Origin: Legionella_A sp963772805
GTDB lineage: Bacteria; Pseudomonadota; Gammaproteobacteria; Legionellales; Legionellaceae
Direction: 5' to 3'
Length of the DNA stretch: 64,000 nt
Assembly: GCA_963772805.1 (NCBI GenBank)
Contig: CAVYYU010000003.1
Location: forward strand, 62,001 to 126,000
Numbering within the stretch: position 1 is the stretch's first letter; each line of letters starts with the position of its first letter. Positions 34,972 to 44,479 of the stretch are shown piece by piece. The translations under genes and the position numbers were made by a program. The notes below the pieces were generated by a model. That model had not been told where the DNA came from. It saw nothing but the letters and a program-made list of their open reading frames with translations, and searched no databases.

Positions 34972-36233
34972 GCCGTTTTCCTTTTGAAGAGCTCGCGAAA
35001 GACTGGATAAATATCAACAACGTTGTCAATGTTCTCCATGGCGAAATTCGGATACTCATCGTGCACACGCTGGTAGACTTCCCAAAGGCTTTGATGATGA
35101 CGTGGCATAATTTCTATGTAGGCGAAGTATTGCAGCAAAGGCATGATTTTTTCTTGTAATAACTCCAGGCAGTAAGGTGAATCAGCATTCCAGTTATCAC
35201 CATCAGAGGCTTGGGCGACGTAAATATTCCAGGTGGCGGGGTTGTAACGAGCTTCGATAATGTTGGCTAACAACTCAAGCGCGCTGGATACCACAGTGCC
35301 TCCTGTTTCGCGCGAATAGAAAAACTCTTCTTCAGTTACTTCGCGAGCGGACGTGTGGTGGCGAATAAATACCAGGTCTATTTTTTCGTAATTTTTGGTG
35401 AGGAAAAGGTAGAGTAAAATAAAAAAACGCTTGGCTATGTCTTTTTTCGGTTCATCCATCGAGCCGGACACGTCCATCACGCAAAACATAACGGCTTGTG
35501 TGGAGGGGGCCGGCACACGCACGCGGTGGTTGTAGCGTAAATCAATGGGGTCAATAAAGGGGACGGTACGGATTCGTTTTTTCAGAAACTCAATGTCGCG
35601 TTGTAGGCGTAGCAGGTCGACTTGATCCGGACTGGCTAAGGCTTGCAATTTAGCCAGCTCATCCTCGGCTTGCCGTAAACGGCGCTTATGGGGTGATGCC
35701 AGTGCTACTCGTCGACCAGTGGCCTGGCGCATGGAGCGCAGTACATTGATATTGGTTGGCGTGCCGCTGGTGGTGAATCCGGCGCGTACGGTTTTGACCG
35801 TACTGATGCGGGCTAATTCTTTTTTAATGAGATCAGGTAACTCTAAATCTTCAAAATACAACTCCAGAAATTCTTCTCGTGAGAGTTGGAAGACAAAGTC
35901 ATCCTCGCCTTCGCCACTGTTACTGGCTTCACCATCGCCGCCTGAGCTGCTGGCGCCTGTAGGGCGTTTAATGTGATCGCCTGTAACAAATTCATCGTTA
36001 CCGGACAGAATGTGCTCAACCACGCCCCCTTTGCCCCGATGAAACCGCGGTTCGGCAATATCTTTAGCGGGGATGGTAATCTGCTCACCTTTGTCAATTT
36101 CAGTAATACTGCGCTTGCCTACAGCGTCGGAAACGGCACGTTTAATTTGATTTTTGTAACGACGCAAGAAGCGCTGTCGATTGACTGTGCTCTTCTTGCC
36201 AGCATTTTGTCGTCTATCAATCAGTTGCGTCAT
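34968..36233 (-). CDS. yeaH: YeaH/YhbH-type von Willebrand A protein
   Basis: A 421-residue intact protein of the YeaH (DUF444) family, near the E. coli length (427). The N-terminus IDRRQNAGKKSTVNRQRFLRRY is characteristic, and a vWA-like MIDAS motif DVSGSMDE lies near residue 245, followed by the YFYSRETGGT region. YeaH works with the Ser/Thr kinase YeaG (PrkA) in stress and starvation responses. Here its partner genes on both sides, prkA upstream and ycgB downstream, are interrupted, while this frame is complete. Confidence 0.93.
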   Translation of the reverse strand: MTQLIDRRQNAGKKSTVNRQRFLRRYKNQIKRAVSDAVGKRSITEIDKGEQITIPAKDIAEPRFHRGKGGVVEHILSGNDEFVTGDHIKRPTGASSSGGDGEASNSGEGEDDFVFQLSREEFLELYFEDLELPDLIKKELARISTVKTVRAGFTTSGTPTNINVLRSMRQATGRRVALASPHKRRLRQAEDELAKLQALASPDQVDLLRLQRDIEFLKKRIRTVPFIDPIDLRYNHRVRVPAPSTQAVMFCVMDVSGSMDEPKKDIAKRFFILLYLFLTKNYEKIDLVFIRHHTSAREVTEEEFFYSRETGGTVVSSALELLANIIEARYNPATWNIYVAQASDGDNWNADSPYCLELLQEKIMPLLQYFAYIEIMPRHHQSLWEVYQRVHDEYPNFAMENIDNVVDIYPVFRELFKRKTA

Positions 36234-36248
36234 GGTTTATCGCCTTAT

Positions 36249-38185
36249 TTACTGCGATTTGCGAACCCGTAAGTACCATTCGCACAGTAGCCGAACTTGT
36301 TTGGCGTGTAGCCTTTCTCCATCATCCGTGAAATAATTCCTCATGTTTTTTCTTATCATCCTCGGAGGCTTTGGCATTAAATGAAATCACAGGTAGCAAA
36401 TCTTCGGTGTTGGAGAACATTTTTTTCTCAATCACGGAGTGCAATTTTTCATAGCTATTCCATGTTGGATTTTTGCCATTATTTTTGGCCGTGGCCCGCA
36501 AGACAAAGTTGACGACTTCATTGCGGAAATCTTTTGGATTGCAAATGCCTGCTGGTTTTTCAATTTTCTCCAGTTCAGCATTCAGCGCAGCCTCTGTCAA
36601 ACAGTTCACCTGTTTCCGGATCACGGTATTCCTGATCCTGAATCCAGAAATCAGCATAGATGATATAGCGGTCAAAAATATTTTGGCCATATTCAGAGTA
36701 GGATTCCAAATAGGCGGTTTGAATTTCTTTACCAATGAACTCTATGTATTTTGGTGATAAATATTCTTTATAAATGTCAGGTATTGTTCTGACACATTCC
36801 TGACGGTAATTGCTCTCGTTCAATTTGGCTGCTCAAGCACATAAAACAGATGCACAGGATTAGCGGCAATTTCAGTGTGGTCAAAGTTAAATACTTTGGA
36901 TAGAATTTTGAAAGCAAAACGGGTGGATAACCCCTGTCATGCCTTCATCCACACCGGCGAAATCGCGGTACTCCTGGTAGGACTTCGCTTTAGGGTCGGT
37001 GTCTTTTAAGGTTTCGCCATTATAAACACGCAATTTCGAATAAATACTGGAATTTTGTGGCTCTTTTAAACGGGTTAATACCGAAAACTGTGCAAGCATG
37101 TCCAGCGTTCCTGGTGCGCACGGTGGTATTGATTAGATGAACTGTTTTCAATCAATTTACGGTAAATTTTCAGCTCTTCTGATACACGCAGGCAATAGGG
37201 CACTTTGACAATGTTGATGCGGTCAATGAATGCCTCATTATTTTTATTGTTGCGAAACGTTTGCCACTCCGCTTCGTTGGAGTGCGCTAAGATAATCCCT
37301 TCAAATGGAATGGCAGATAAGCCTTCAGTACGGATTGTAATTGCCTTCCTGGGTGGCGGTGAGTAGAGGATGCAATACTTTAATCGGTGCTTTGAACATT
37401 TCAACAAATTCTAAAAGCCCGCGGTTGGCGCGGCAAAGCCCACCCGAATAACTGTAAGCATCGGCATCGTTTTGTGAGAACTCTTCCAGTTTACGAATAT
37501 CGACCTTGCCGACCAGCGAGGATATATCCTGGTTGTTTTCATCACCAGGCTCAGTTTTGGCAATGGCTATCTGTTTCATGCGTGAAGGTTTGACTTTGAT
37601 TACACGAAACTGATTGATGTCGCCGTTGAATTCATGCAGCCGTTTGATGGCCCAGGGTGACATGACGTAGCGTAGGTGGCGGTCTGGAATGCCATAACGT
37701 TCTAGCAGTAACGCACCGTCTTCAGCCATATCGAATAAAGAGAGTGGTGAATCAAAAACGGGCGAGCCTTTGATCGCATAAAACGGAGTTTTTTGCATCA
37801 ATTCTTTTAATTTTTCTGCCAACGACGATTTACCGCCGCCGACGGGGCCAAGTAGATAAAGAACTTGTTTGGTTTCTTCAAGCCCTTGGGCTGCATGCTT
37901 TAAAAAGCCTACAATCTGCTCAATCGGCTCTTCCATGCCATAGAAACTATCGAATACTGAATAACGGTGAATGATTTTATTAGAAAAAATGCGCGACAAC
38001 ACGGGATCATGGCGCGTATCGACAAGTTCTGGCTCACCGAGTGCCATCAGCAGTCGTTGTGCGGGGTTTGCGTAAGCGGATGGATCCGTCTTACACAACT
38101 CCAAATATTCATCCAACGACATTTCTTCTTCTTTGTTATCCTCAAAGCGGCGCGTATAGTTGGCTAAAAAATCTTGCGTACTCAT
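36249..38185 (-). pseudogene. yeaG: PrkA/YeaG serine kinase, broken by about ten single-base indels
   Basis: The coding information for a full PrkA (about 640 residues) is present from ATG 38185 (MSTQDFLANYTRRF, AGGGGA upstream) to a TAA at 36249, but spread over all three frames. Walker A GPVGGGKSS is intact in the first 280 residues. Frame changes fall near 37332, 37121, 36931, 36828, 36790-36805 (two), 36767, 36592, 36328 and 36300. Between breaks the protein is nearly ideal PrkA, for example KEIQTAYLESYSEYGQNIFD, KIEKPAGICNPKDFRNE and, at the end, QVRLLCEWYLRVRKSQ. I see no nonsense substitutions, only indels. It heads the yeaG-yeaH-ycgB cluster. Confidence 0.88.
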
Positions 38186-38366
38186 TCGTATTCCCCTTTG
38201 CATTCTTTCGGTAAAAGCGAGAAACTTATCTGTTAATTTTAGTATAGAATAAATTCAGTTGAGCCACCTGTTTTTTTTAGAAAATTATAATGAATAATCA
38301 AATGATTGTTTTTAATCAGCTTGAATTACAGCAGTACCTAATTTGTTTTTATCGGGAGCTATGAGC

Positions 38367-40949
38367 ATGCCAGACGCTACAATTTTTCGCAAAGACTACC
38401 TGCCCCCCACTTTTGCGGTGGAAATGGTGGCTTTAGACTTTGATTTATATGACGATCACGTCCTAGTCCGCAATCATATGCAATTGAAACGAAACCATCC
38501 GGGCGATCTGCATTTATTGGGGGATGAGGTGGAGCTGGTTAGTATTCGGATGAATGATCAGTTATTGGATAAGCAGGCGTATCAATTGCAGAATGATGAT
38601 TTAATTGTAAAAAATTGTCCTGATGCCTTTACCTTGACGGTGGTTACCCGTATTTGCCCACAAGACAACACCAAATTATCAGGCCTTTATCGCGCCAAAA
38701 ATTTGTTTTGTACCCAATGCGAGGCAGAAGGGTTTCGGCGCATGACGTTCTTTCCTGACCGGCCAGATGTTCTGTCATTTTTCACGACGCGCATCAGTGC
38801 GGCGAAGGCGAATTACCCGGTGTTGCTTTCTAACGGTAATTTGTTGGAGTCCGGCGAGGGTAGTGATGGACGTCATTGGGTTATTTGGCAGGATCCCTTT
38901 AAAAAGCCATCGTATTTGTTTGCACTGGTTGCAGGCGATCTGGCCTGCGTGCGTGACCAATTTGTTACGCGCTCAGGTAGAATCGTTGATTTACGAATCT
39001 ATGTGGAGCCGGGCAATGAGGATAAATGCGCGCATGCCATGCAGTCCATAAAACATGCGATGCGTTGGGATGAGCAGGAGTATGGCCGTGAGTATGATCT
39101 GGATATTTTCATGATCGTTGCCGTCAGCGATTTTAATATGGGGGCCATGGAAAACAAGGGATTAAATATTTTTAATTCCAAATATATACTCGCCCGTCCC
39201 GATACTGCGACCGATCAGGATTATGCTGATGTTGAAGGCGTAATCGGGCATGAGTATTTTCATAATTGGACCGGCAACCGTGTTACTTGTCGCGATTGGT
39301 TTCAATTGAGTTTGAAAGAGGGGTTGACTGTTTTCCGTGATCAGGAGTTTTCGCGTGATATGAATTCACGTGATGTGAATCGCATTATCGACGTCAACGT
39401 GTTGCGCAACACGCAATTTCCAGAAGATGCCGGTGCGATGGCGCATCCAGTCAGACCTGAGTCCTATCAGGAAATCAATAATTTTTATACGGCAACCATT
39501 TATAACAAAGGTGCCGAAGTTATACGCATGCAGCAGACCTTATTAGGTAAGGTTGGTTTTCGTCGTGGTATGGACCTATATTTTGAGCGCCATGATGGGC
39601 AAGCAGTTACGATTGATGATTTTGTTGCTGCCATGGAAGATGCTAATGATGTTGATTTTACCCAATTCAAGCGCTGGTATAGCCAGGCGGGAACGCCAGA
39701 AATTACTGTAAGTAGTGACTATAAGCTGGGGAAACTCACACTGAAATTAAGCCAGTCTTGTCGACCTACTGCTGAATGTAAGGATAAAAAGCCGTTCCAT
39801 ATTCCCGTCCGTGTCGCTTTATTTGATAGTCATGGTCAAGCATTTCCACTGAAGCATGATGTATTAGAGCTGCGTGAGCAGGAGCAGAGTTTCGAATTTG
39901 ATGGGTTGCCTGAAAAGCCATTGGTTTCTTTGTTGCGTGAATTTTCCGCACCAGTCATCCTGCATCAGCAACAAAGTCAGGAGGAATTATTGGCCTTGCT
40001 GCGCTTTGAGAGTGATGGTTATGCTAAATGGAATGCAGCCCAGAATCTGGCGCTTGCCTGTGTCACCGGCTTTTACCACACACCACAATCGCAATGGCAA
40101 GTTCCTGCAGTACTGATCGACGCTTATCAACAGGTGCTAGATGATGACTCGCTGGATGCAGCATTACGGGCTGAGATTTTAACGCCGCCCGGATATGAAG
40201 ATGTCGCCGCGATGTTAACTGCGGTTGATGTTGGGCGTGTTGAAGCCGCGCGTGATTCTTTCCGGCAGCAGTTGGGGCAAGGTTTGCTCGATAAGGCGCA
40301 AGCCCACTATCAGGTTCTATGGCAGCAAGAAGATCATGCTATGGACGGTGGTGCTTATACCCGGCGCAGATTACGCAATGTTTGTCTATGGTTGATGATG
40401 AAGGCTGATGAAGAGCGAACCCTCTCTATCTGTCAACGGCAATTTTCCCAAGCACAAACAATGACTGATCAGGTTGCGAGTTTTGCTTTATTAGCCAATT
40501 GTTCAGAGGATTTTGCGCGGCTGAAAGCCATTGATGACTTTTATCAGCAATGGCAACAGGATGATCTGGTGCTTGATAAATGGTTTGCCCTGCAGGCCAG
40601 CTGCGAGCGGCCTGGAACGTTGGCGCAGGTACGCATGTTGTTGAAGCACCCGGCATTTAATATCAAAAATCCAAACAAAGTACGCGCGGTAGTCGGTGCT
40701 TTTTGTCAGGGAAATCCTCGCCATTTTCATGCTGTAGACGGCAGCGGTTATGCTTTTTTACATGACATGCTGTTGCAGATAGATAAAATCAACCCACAAA
40801 TCGCCGCACGCCTCGCCACGCCGTTTACGCGTTGGCAACGGCTGGATAAAGTCAGACAAGGCCTGATGCAGCAACAGCTTGAACGTTTGGCGGCCGGTGA
40901 GCTGTCGCGCGATTTGCGTGAGTTGGTGAGTAAGAGTTTGGCCGTGTAG
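38367..40949 (+). CDS. pepN: Aminopeptidase N (M1 family)
   Basis: An 860-residue M1 zinc aminopeptidase, the main broad-specificity cytoplasmic aminopeptidase of gammaproteobacteria (870 in E. coli). The exopeptidase motif GAMENKGLNIF and the zinc site HEYFHNWTGNR, with its third ligand Glu in LKEGLTVFRDQEF, are intact. The start ATG 38367 (MPDATIFRKDY) has GGGAG eight bases upstream; ATG 38361 is too close to that site. It is divergent from the broken prkA and ends just before a strong terminator. Confidence 0.96.
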   Translation: MPDATIFRKDYLPPTFAVEMVALDFDLYDDHVLVRNHMQLKRNHPGDLHLLGDEVELVSIRMNDQLLDKQAYQLQNDDLIVKNCPDAFTLTVVTRICPQDNTKLSGLYRAKNLFCTQCEAEGFRRMTFFPDRPDVLSFFTTRISAAKANYPVLLSNGNLLESGEGSDGRHWVIWQDPFKKPSYLFALVAGDLACVRDQFVTRSGRIVDLRIYVEPGNEDKCAHAMQSIKHAMRWDEQEYGREYDLDIFMIVAVSDFNMGAMENKGLNIFNSKYILARPDTATDQDYADVEGVIGHEYFHNWTGNRVTCRDWFQLSLKEGLTVFRDQEFSRDMNSRDVNRIIDVNVLRNTQFPEDAGAMAHPVRPESYQEINNFYTATIYNKGAEVIRMQQTLLGKVGFRRGMDLYFERHDGQAVTIDDFVAAMEDANDVDFTQFKRWYSQAGTPEITVSSDYKLGKLTLKLSQSCRPTAECKDKKPFHIPVRVALFDSHGQAFPLKHDVLELREQEQSFEFDGLPEKPLVSLLREFSAPVILHQQQSQEELLALLRFESDGYAKWNAAQNLALACVTGFYHTPQSQWQVPAVLIDAYQQVLDDDSLDAALRAEILTPPGYEDVAAMLTAVDVGRVEAARDSFRQQLGQGLLDKAQAHYQVLWQQEDHAMDGGAYTRRRLRNVCLWLMMKADEERTLSICQRQFSQAQTMTDQVASFALLANCSEDFARLKAIDDFYQQWQQDDLVLDKWFALQASCERPGTLAQVRMLLKHPAFNIKNPNKVRAVVGAFCQGNPRHFHAVDGSGYAFLHDMLLQIDKINPQIAARLATPFTRWQRLDKVRQGLMQQQLERLAAGELSRDLRELVSKSLAV

Positions 40950-40981
40950 GGCGAGCTGGTCGTTATAGGGAGTTATGTGCC

Positions 40982-41030
40982 ACACAGCCCTGATTATGGC
41001 TTGGCTTAATCAGGGCTGTGTTTCTTTTTC
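40982..41030 (+). terminator. Strong rho-independent terminator after pepN
   Basis: A perfect 15-base stem, ACACAGCCCTGATTA (40982-40996) with TAATCAGGGCTGTGT (41007-41021), a 10-base loop, then TTCTTTTTC. Confidence 0.92.
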
Positions 41031-41134
41031 ATTAAATTCAGTGAGTTAGACTAAAATCAATACGGAGCCCGTATATAAAAATTATTTAACCTCATGGCAG
41101 TGCTGCTATGTTCAACGAAAATAACGAGAGTTCC

Positions 41135-41929
41135 ATGCCTGATCATTATGCCGTAATGGGTAACCCGGTCGCTCATAGCTTATCGCCGATTATTCATCAA
41201 TTATTCGCAAAAGAGACCGGTCGTCTCCTGGTGTATGACCGCGTTCTGATTGATGAGTCGCATTTTGAGCAACAAGTGCACGGTTTTTTTAGTAATGGTG
41301 GCGTGGGTTTAAATATTACCTTGCCTGGAAAACAGCGCGCTTTTGCCATGAGTGAAGAGCCCAGCGCACGGTGCCTGCAGGCAAAGGCAGCTAACACGTT
41401 ATGGATGAAAGCAGGCAAGTTGCAGGCTGATAATACCGATGGCATAGGCTTATTGCGTGATTTAAGCCATTATTTGGCATTGTCTGGAAAACGCATTTTG
41501 TTACTGGGAGCGGGTGGGGCTGCACGCGGGGTTATTGCACCCCTGCTTGCCGCAAATCCTGCGCGCCTAACAATTGCCAATCGCACGGTAGAAAAAGCAC
41601 ATGCATTACAAAAAGAATTTCCATCGACAAGCAGTTGCGGTATTTCAGAATTGCATGAGGTGTATGATGTCGTTATCAACGCGACTGCAACAGGCCATCA
41701 TCAGCAATCTCTTGGTCTGCCGGCGGCCGCCTTCGCCGGGCGTCCATTTTGCTATGACTTGTCTTATCTTGCCCATCAGAAAACAACGTTTGTAGCTGAT
41801 GCCCAGGCGCATGATTGTGTGGCTGTAGATGGTTTAGGTATGCTGGTTGAACAGGCGAGCGAGGCTTATTTTATTTGGCATGGATTAAGACCGGAAACAG
41901 CACCAGTCTTGGCATATTTGCGTTCTTAA
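41135..41929 (+). CDS. aroE: Shikimate dehydrogenase
   Basis: A 264-residue AroE, which reduces 3-dehydroshikimate with NADPH in aromatic amino acid synthesis. The substrate motifs are GNPVAHSLSP (about residues 8-17) and NITLPGKQRAF with the catalytic Lys, and Asp in NTDGIGLLRDL; the NADP fold has LLLGAGGAARGV and IANRTVEKA. The ATG at 41135 (MPDHYAVMG) has ACGAGAG upstream and matches the family start; ATG 41108 lacks a site. It overlaps the convergent patatin gene by four bases at the stops. Confidence 0.95.
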   Translation: MPDHYAVMGNPVAHSLSPIIHQLFAKETGRLLVYDRVLIDESHFEQQVHGFFSNGGVGLNITLPGKQRAFAMSEEPSARCLQAKAANTLWMKAGKLQADNTDGIGLLRDLSHYLALSGKRILLLGAGGAARGVIAPLLAANPARLTIANRTVEKAHALQKEFPSTSSCGISELHEVYDVVINATATGHHQQSLGLPAAAFAGRPFCYDLSYLAHQKTTFVADAQAHDCVAVDGLGMLVEQASEAYFIWHGLRPETAPVLAYLRS

Positions 41930-43035
41930 GCAAAAAAAGCAGTGACAGCCGCTTCAGCGGCTAGTGTATCTTTGTAGCCTAGATCAACTAATTCGCAGGT
42001 AAATTCTTTTTCGAATAATAAAAAGCTGAGCAAGTCACCGGAATGATTTTTAGCGCCTAACACATTGAGCAACATACGTAATAAGGCGGGCATACTCTGG
42101 TATTTTGATTGTGCAAATGCGGAGATATCAATGCTGGGACGCAAATGCAAGGTTTCAATCGGCCGCCAAGATGATTGGCGTTTTTTCCACATGGATATCA
42201 ATCGGGCAATATCGTTCATGCGATTAACCATTTCAATGTCGCGATCGAGATTATCAAGAAATAAGCCGTTTAACATATTGCCCAGGATATGCGCGAAACC
42301 AATGTCACCATTACGCAATGTCTCGGGGTCAGTAAACACGGGCAATTGGCGTGTGCCTAAAATCATAATCTTTGCAACATCGAAACGCACCGCCCCACGT
42401 AGCGGTGCGACTAAGCCCATACTGCCATCACCATAATGAAAACCGTTAATTTTAACGGCAGGGAAAAAAAGTGGCAGGGCGCTGGAGGCAAGAATATGCT
42501 CCATTTTCAAGTCCACCCGTTGGCTGGTGTGTCGAGGATAATGCCAATCTTCAAATTCCGACTGATTATGTTGGTAGAATGAAATCGTTTGCTGCGATTC
42601 GTAGCAATTACTAATTACTTCCATGGTCTCGAGATGGTTGTTGCTGATATTTGTTTTAATCAGATCGAAATCAATATGTTCGTTAATAAATTGATGCGAT
42701 GGTGTCGTGTCCAGCAAGTGCCCCGACTGATGCTGCTTGACAAATAGATGACTTACATTGCGGAGAACCGATTTACTTAACTCGTAATTACTGGAGTTAA
42801 AAATTTGCTGAGAGCTTATTTCTCGCCATAGTGCTTCAAGTTTTTGCACGCCAAGGGGGAAATCGTTCGCATGTTGCGCTATAATTGCGGCATTGATACT
42901 GCCTATGCTAACACCGCTCACCATGGCGAATGGTATGGTTTTGACTTGTAATATATGTGCTATGGCTTTTAATACACCAGCTTGGTAGGCGCCGCGTGCG
43001 CCACCGCCAGCTAGATAAAGTGCTTTTTTCGCCAT
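41926..43035 (-). CDS. Patatin-like phospholipase
   Basis: A 369-residue patatin-family acyl hydrolase. The glycine-rich oxyanion motif is LAGGGARGAYQAGVLKA (residues 8-24), the nucleophile is Ser43 in SGVSIGSIN, and the dyad aspartate is in YGDGSMGLVAPL about residue 205. No signal peptide; in pathogens such proteins are often secreted, but patatins also act in membrane lipid turnover. Substrate not deducible. Divergent from the 43192 gene. Confidence 0.9.
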   Translation of the reverse strand: MAKKALYLAGGGARGAYQAGVLKAIAHILQVKTIPFAMVSGVSIGSINAAIIAQHANDFPLGVQKLEALWREISSQQIFNSSNYELSKSVLRNVSHLFVKQHQSGHLLDTTPSHQFINEHIDFDLIKTNISNNHLETMEVISNCYESQQTISFYQHNQSEFEDWHYPRHTSQRVDLKMEHILASSALPLFFPAVKINGFHYGDGSMGLVAPLRGAVRFDVAKIMILGTRQLPVFTDPETLRNGDIGFAHILGNMLNGLFLDNLDRDIEMVNRMNDIARLISMWKKRQSSWRPIETLHLRPSIDISAFAQSKYQSMPALLRMLLNVLGAKNHSGDLLSFLLFEKEFTCELVDLGYKDTLAAEAAVTAFFA

Positions 43036-43191
43036 AGTGAACTTATTGTTTTTATTTGGGTATTCAGGAAATATAGTTTACATCTGGGGGGGCTGGCAAG
43101 GGATTTTGTGTAAGTCCTTATATTACTACTTCAGATTCCCTTAATCTTATTTTGGTATATTAAACCATATGCGACTTGTAGGTGAGAAATC

Positions 43192-44421
43192 ATGACTGGG
43201 GTGGTTGATACTCAATCAAGTAATAAAGCGGATGAAAACCGTGATATGGCTCATATTTTTGAATACCATTTATCACGAATCCGGGCTATGAATGAGAAAA
43301 TAGAGTTCAAGCCGACTTTGCCTGTAAAACGCAAGGGGATTTTGGCGGTATTATATTGGTTGCCAGAATTTACCGGCTTTGGGCGCAATGTGACGGGAAC
43401 CGCAACACTACTAACGCGCTGGGGTCAGATCAAGGGCACTTTTGAGCATGCAATCAATACCGCTAAATCGTTGTTAAATAGCTTTATGTATAGCGGCTTT
43501 GCTCTGGCTATTGTTGATTTTATACGTGTTCCCGTCATATACCTTGCCGCCTGGCAGTTAGGGGAATCAGCCCATGTTACGGCAACAAAAAATGTACGCT
43601 TGTTTTATGCGGGTTTGTCGTTAGGGTTGTCCGTAACAGCATTGGCAATACCTGTAGCGGCGCCACCTATTGCTATTATCAGTGCTACTCTAGGTGTGTT
43701 GGTGAGCATAATCTCTCTGGCCAAGTTTTTTTATCGTCGCCATCAGGTTGCTAAAGAGCTTGTCCAAAAAAATGTTGAACTTGATGACCTGAAAAATGAA
43801 TTTGCGCTGTTGCAAAAAGAATCAGCAGAAAAAGAATTGTCGTTGCAGGCCGCTATTAGTCAGAATGATTGCGAACATATCAACCAATTGTTCGGTGCGG
43901 TGGATGAGTTGCAGTTACGTTTTGATGAGAAAAAAGGCAAGCTGCAAGCATTATATGATCAACAATATAAACTCGAACAAAAACAGAGCAAACGTGGCAT
44001 GAGCCTTTTTTTTGATAAAGTATTAGGTGTGTCTTTATCCTCATCGGCGCTGATCGGTGTAACCGTAAGCTTGTTTTTTCCACCAACCGGGCTGGCTATT
44101 TTGGCTGTAAGTGCAGGCTTGGGCACATTGTATATAATTGGCCGTATGACTTATCCTGTATTTCAAGGGCTATTCCAATGGGTTAGCAGTCATCAAATGA
44201 AATCGTCTTCAGCGAATGACGGCACTGCAGAGCCTTCTGAACCCAATGTCCATATCCAGTCTTTGTCAGCAACAGATACTGGCAGCAATATAGAGGAGTC
44301 CAGTGCTGCTCCGCAACATTTCCCGCCGCTATTTTCTACACCTGATGTGAGGAGTGTTAAGGAAACTGTTGTTGTGGACGCTAATCGACCCTTGACACCG
44401 TTTAACTCGTCCTGCTTGTAA
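43192..44421 (+). CDS. Unknown membrane protein with two hydrophobic hairpins around a coiled coil
   Basis: A 409-residue protein of unknown function. Hydrophobic regions occur at about 97-120, 135-178 and 285-330, the middle one (GLSLGLSVTALAIPVAAPPIAIISATLGVL in parts) forming a hairpin. Between them lies a coiled-coil stretch of about 80 residues (KNVELDDLKNEFALLQKESAEK onward). The C-terminal 70 residues are Ser/Pro-rich and probably disordered. AGGTGAG precedes the ATG by six bases. The architecture resembles the 46011 and 49394 genes. Effector-like by style; export not shown. Confidence 0.7.
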   Translation: MTGVVDTQSSNKADENRDMAHIFEYHLSRIRAMNEKIEFKPTLPVKRKGILAVLYWLPEFTGFGRNVTGTATLLTRWGQIKGTFEHAINTAKSLLNSFMYSGFALAIVDFIRVPVIYLAAWQLGESAHVTATKNVRLFYAGLSLGLSVTALAIPVAAPPIAIISATLGVLVSIISLAKFFYRRHQVAKELVQKNVELDDLKNEFALLQKESAEKELSLQAAISQNDCEHINQLFGAVDELQLRFDEKKGKLQALYDQQYKLEQKQSKRGMSLFFDKVLGVSLSSSALIGVTVSLFFPPTGLAILAVSAGLGTLYIIGRMTYPVFQGLFQWVSSHQMKSSSANDGTAEPSEPNVHIQSLSATDTGSNIEESSAAPQHFPPLFSTPDVRSVKETVVVDANRPLTPFNSSCL

Positions 44422-44479
44422 TCAAACCAAAAGAAATGTTATAAATTGACTTATCCACTCCATGGAAGGTATAGAAGGC

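Noticed and set aside
43110..43165. PmrA-type box upstream of the 43192 gene (CTTAAT near CTTATT)
   Set aside because: The half-sites are not at the expected spacing, and AT-rich leaders give such matches by chance.
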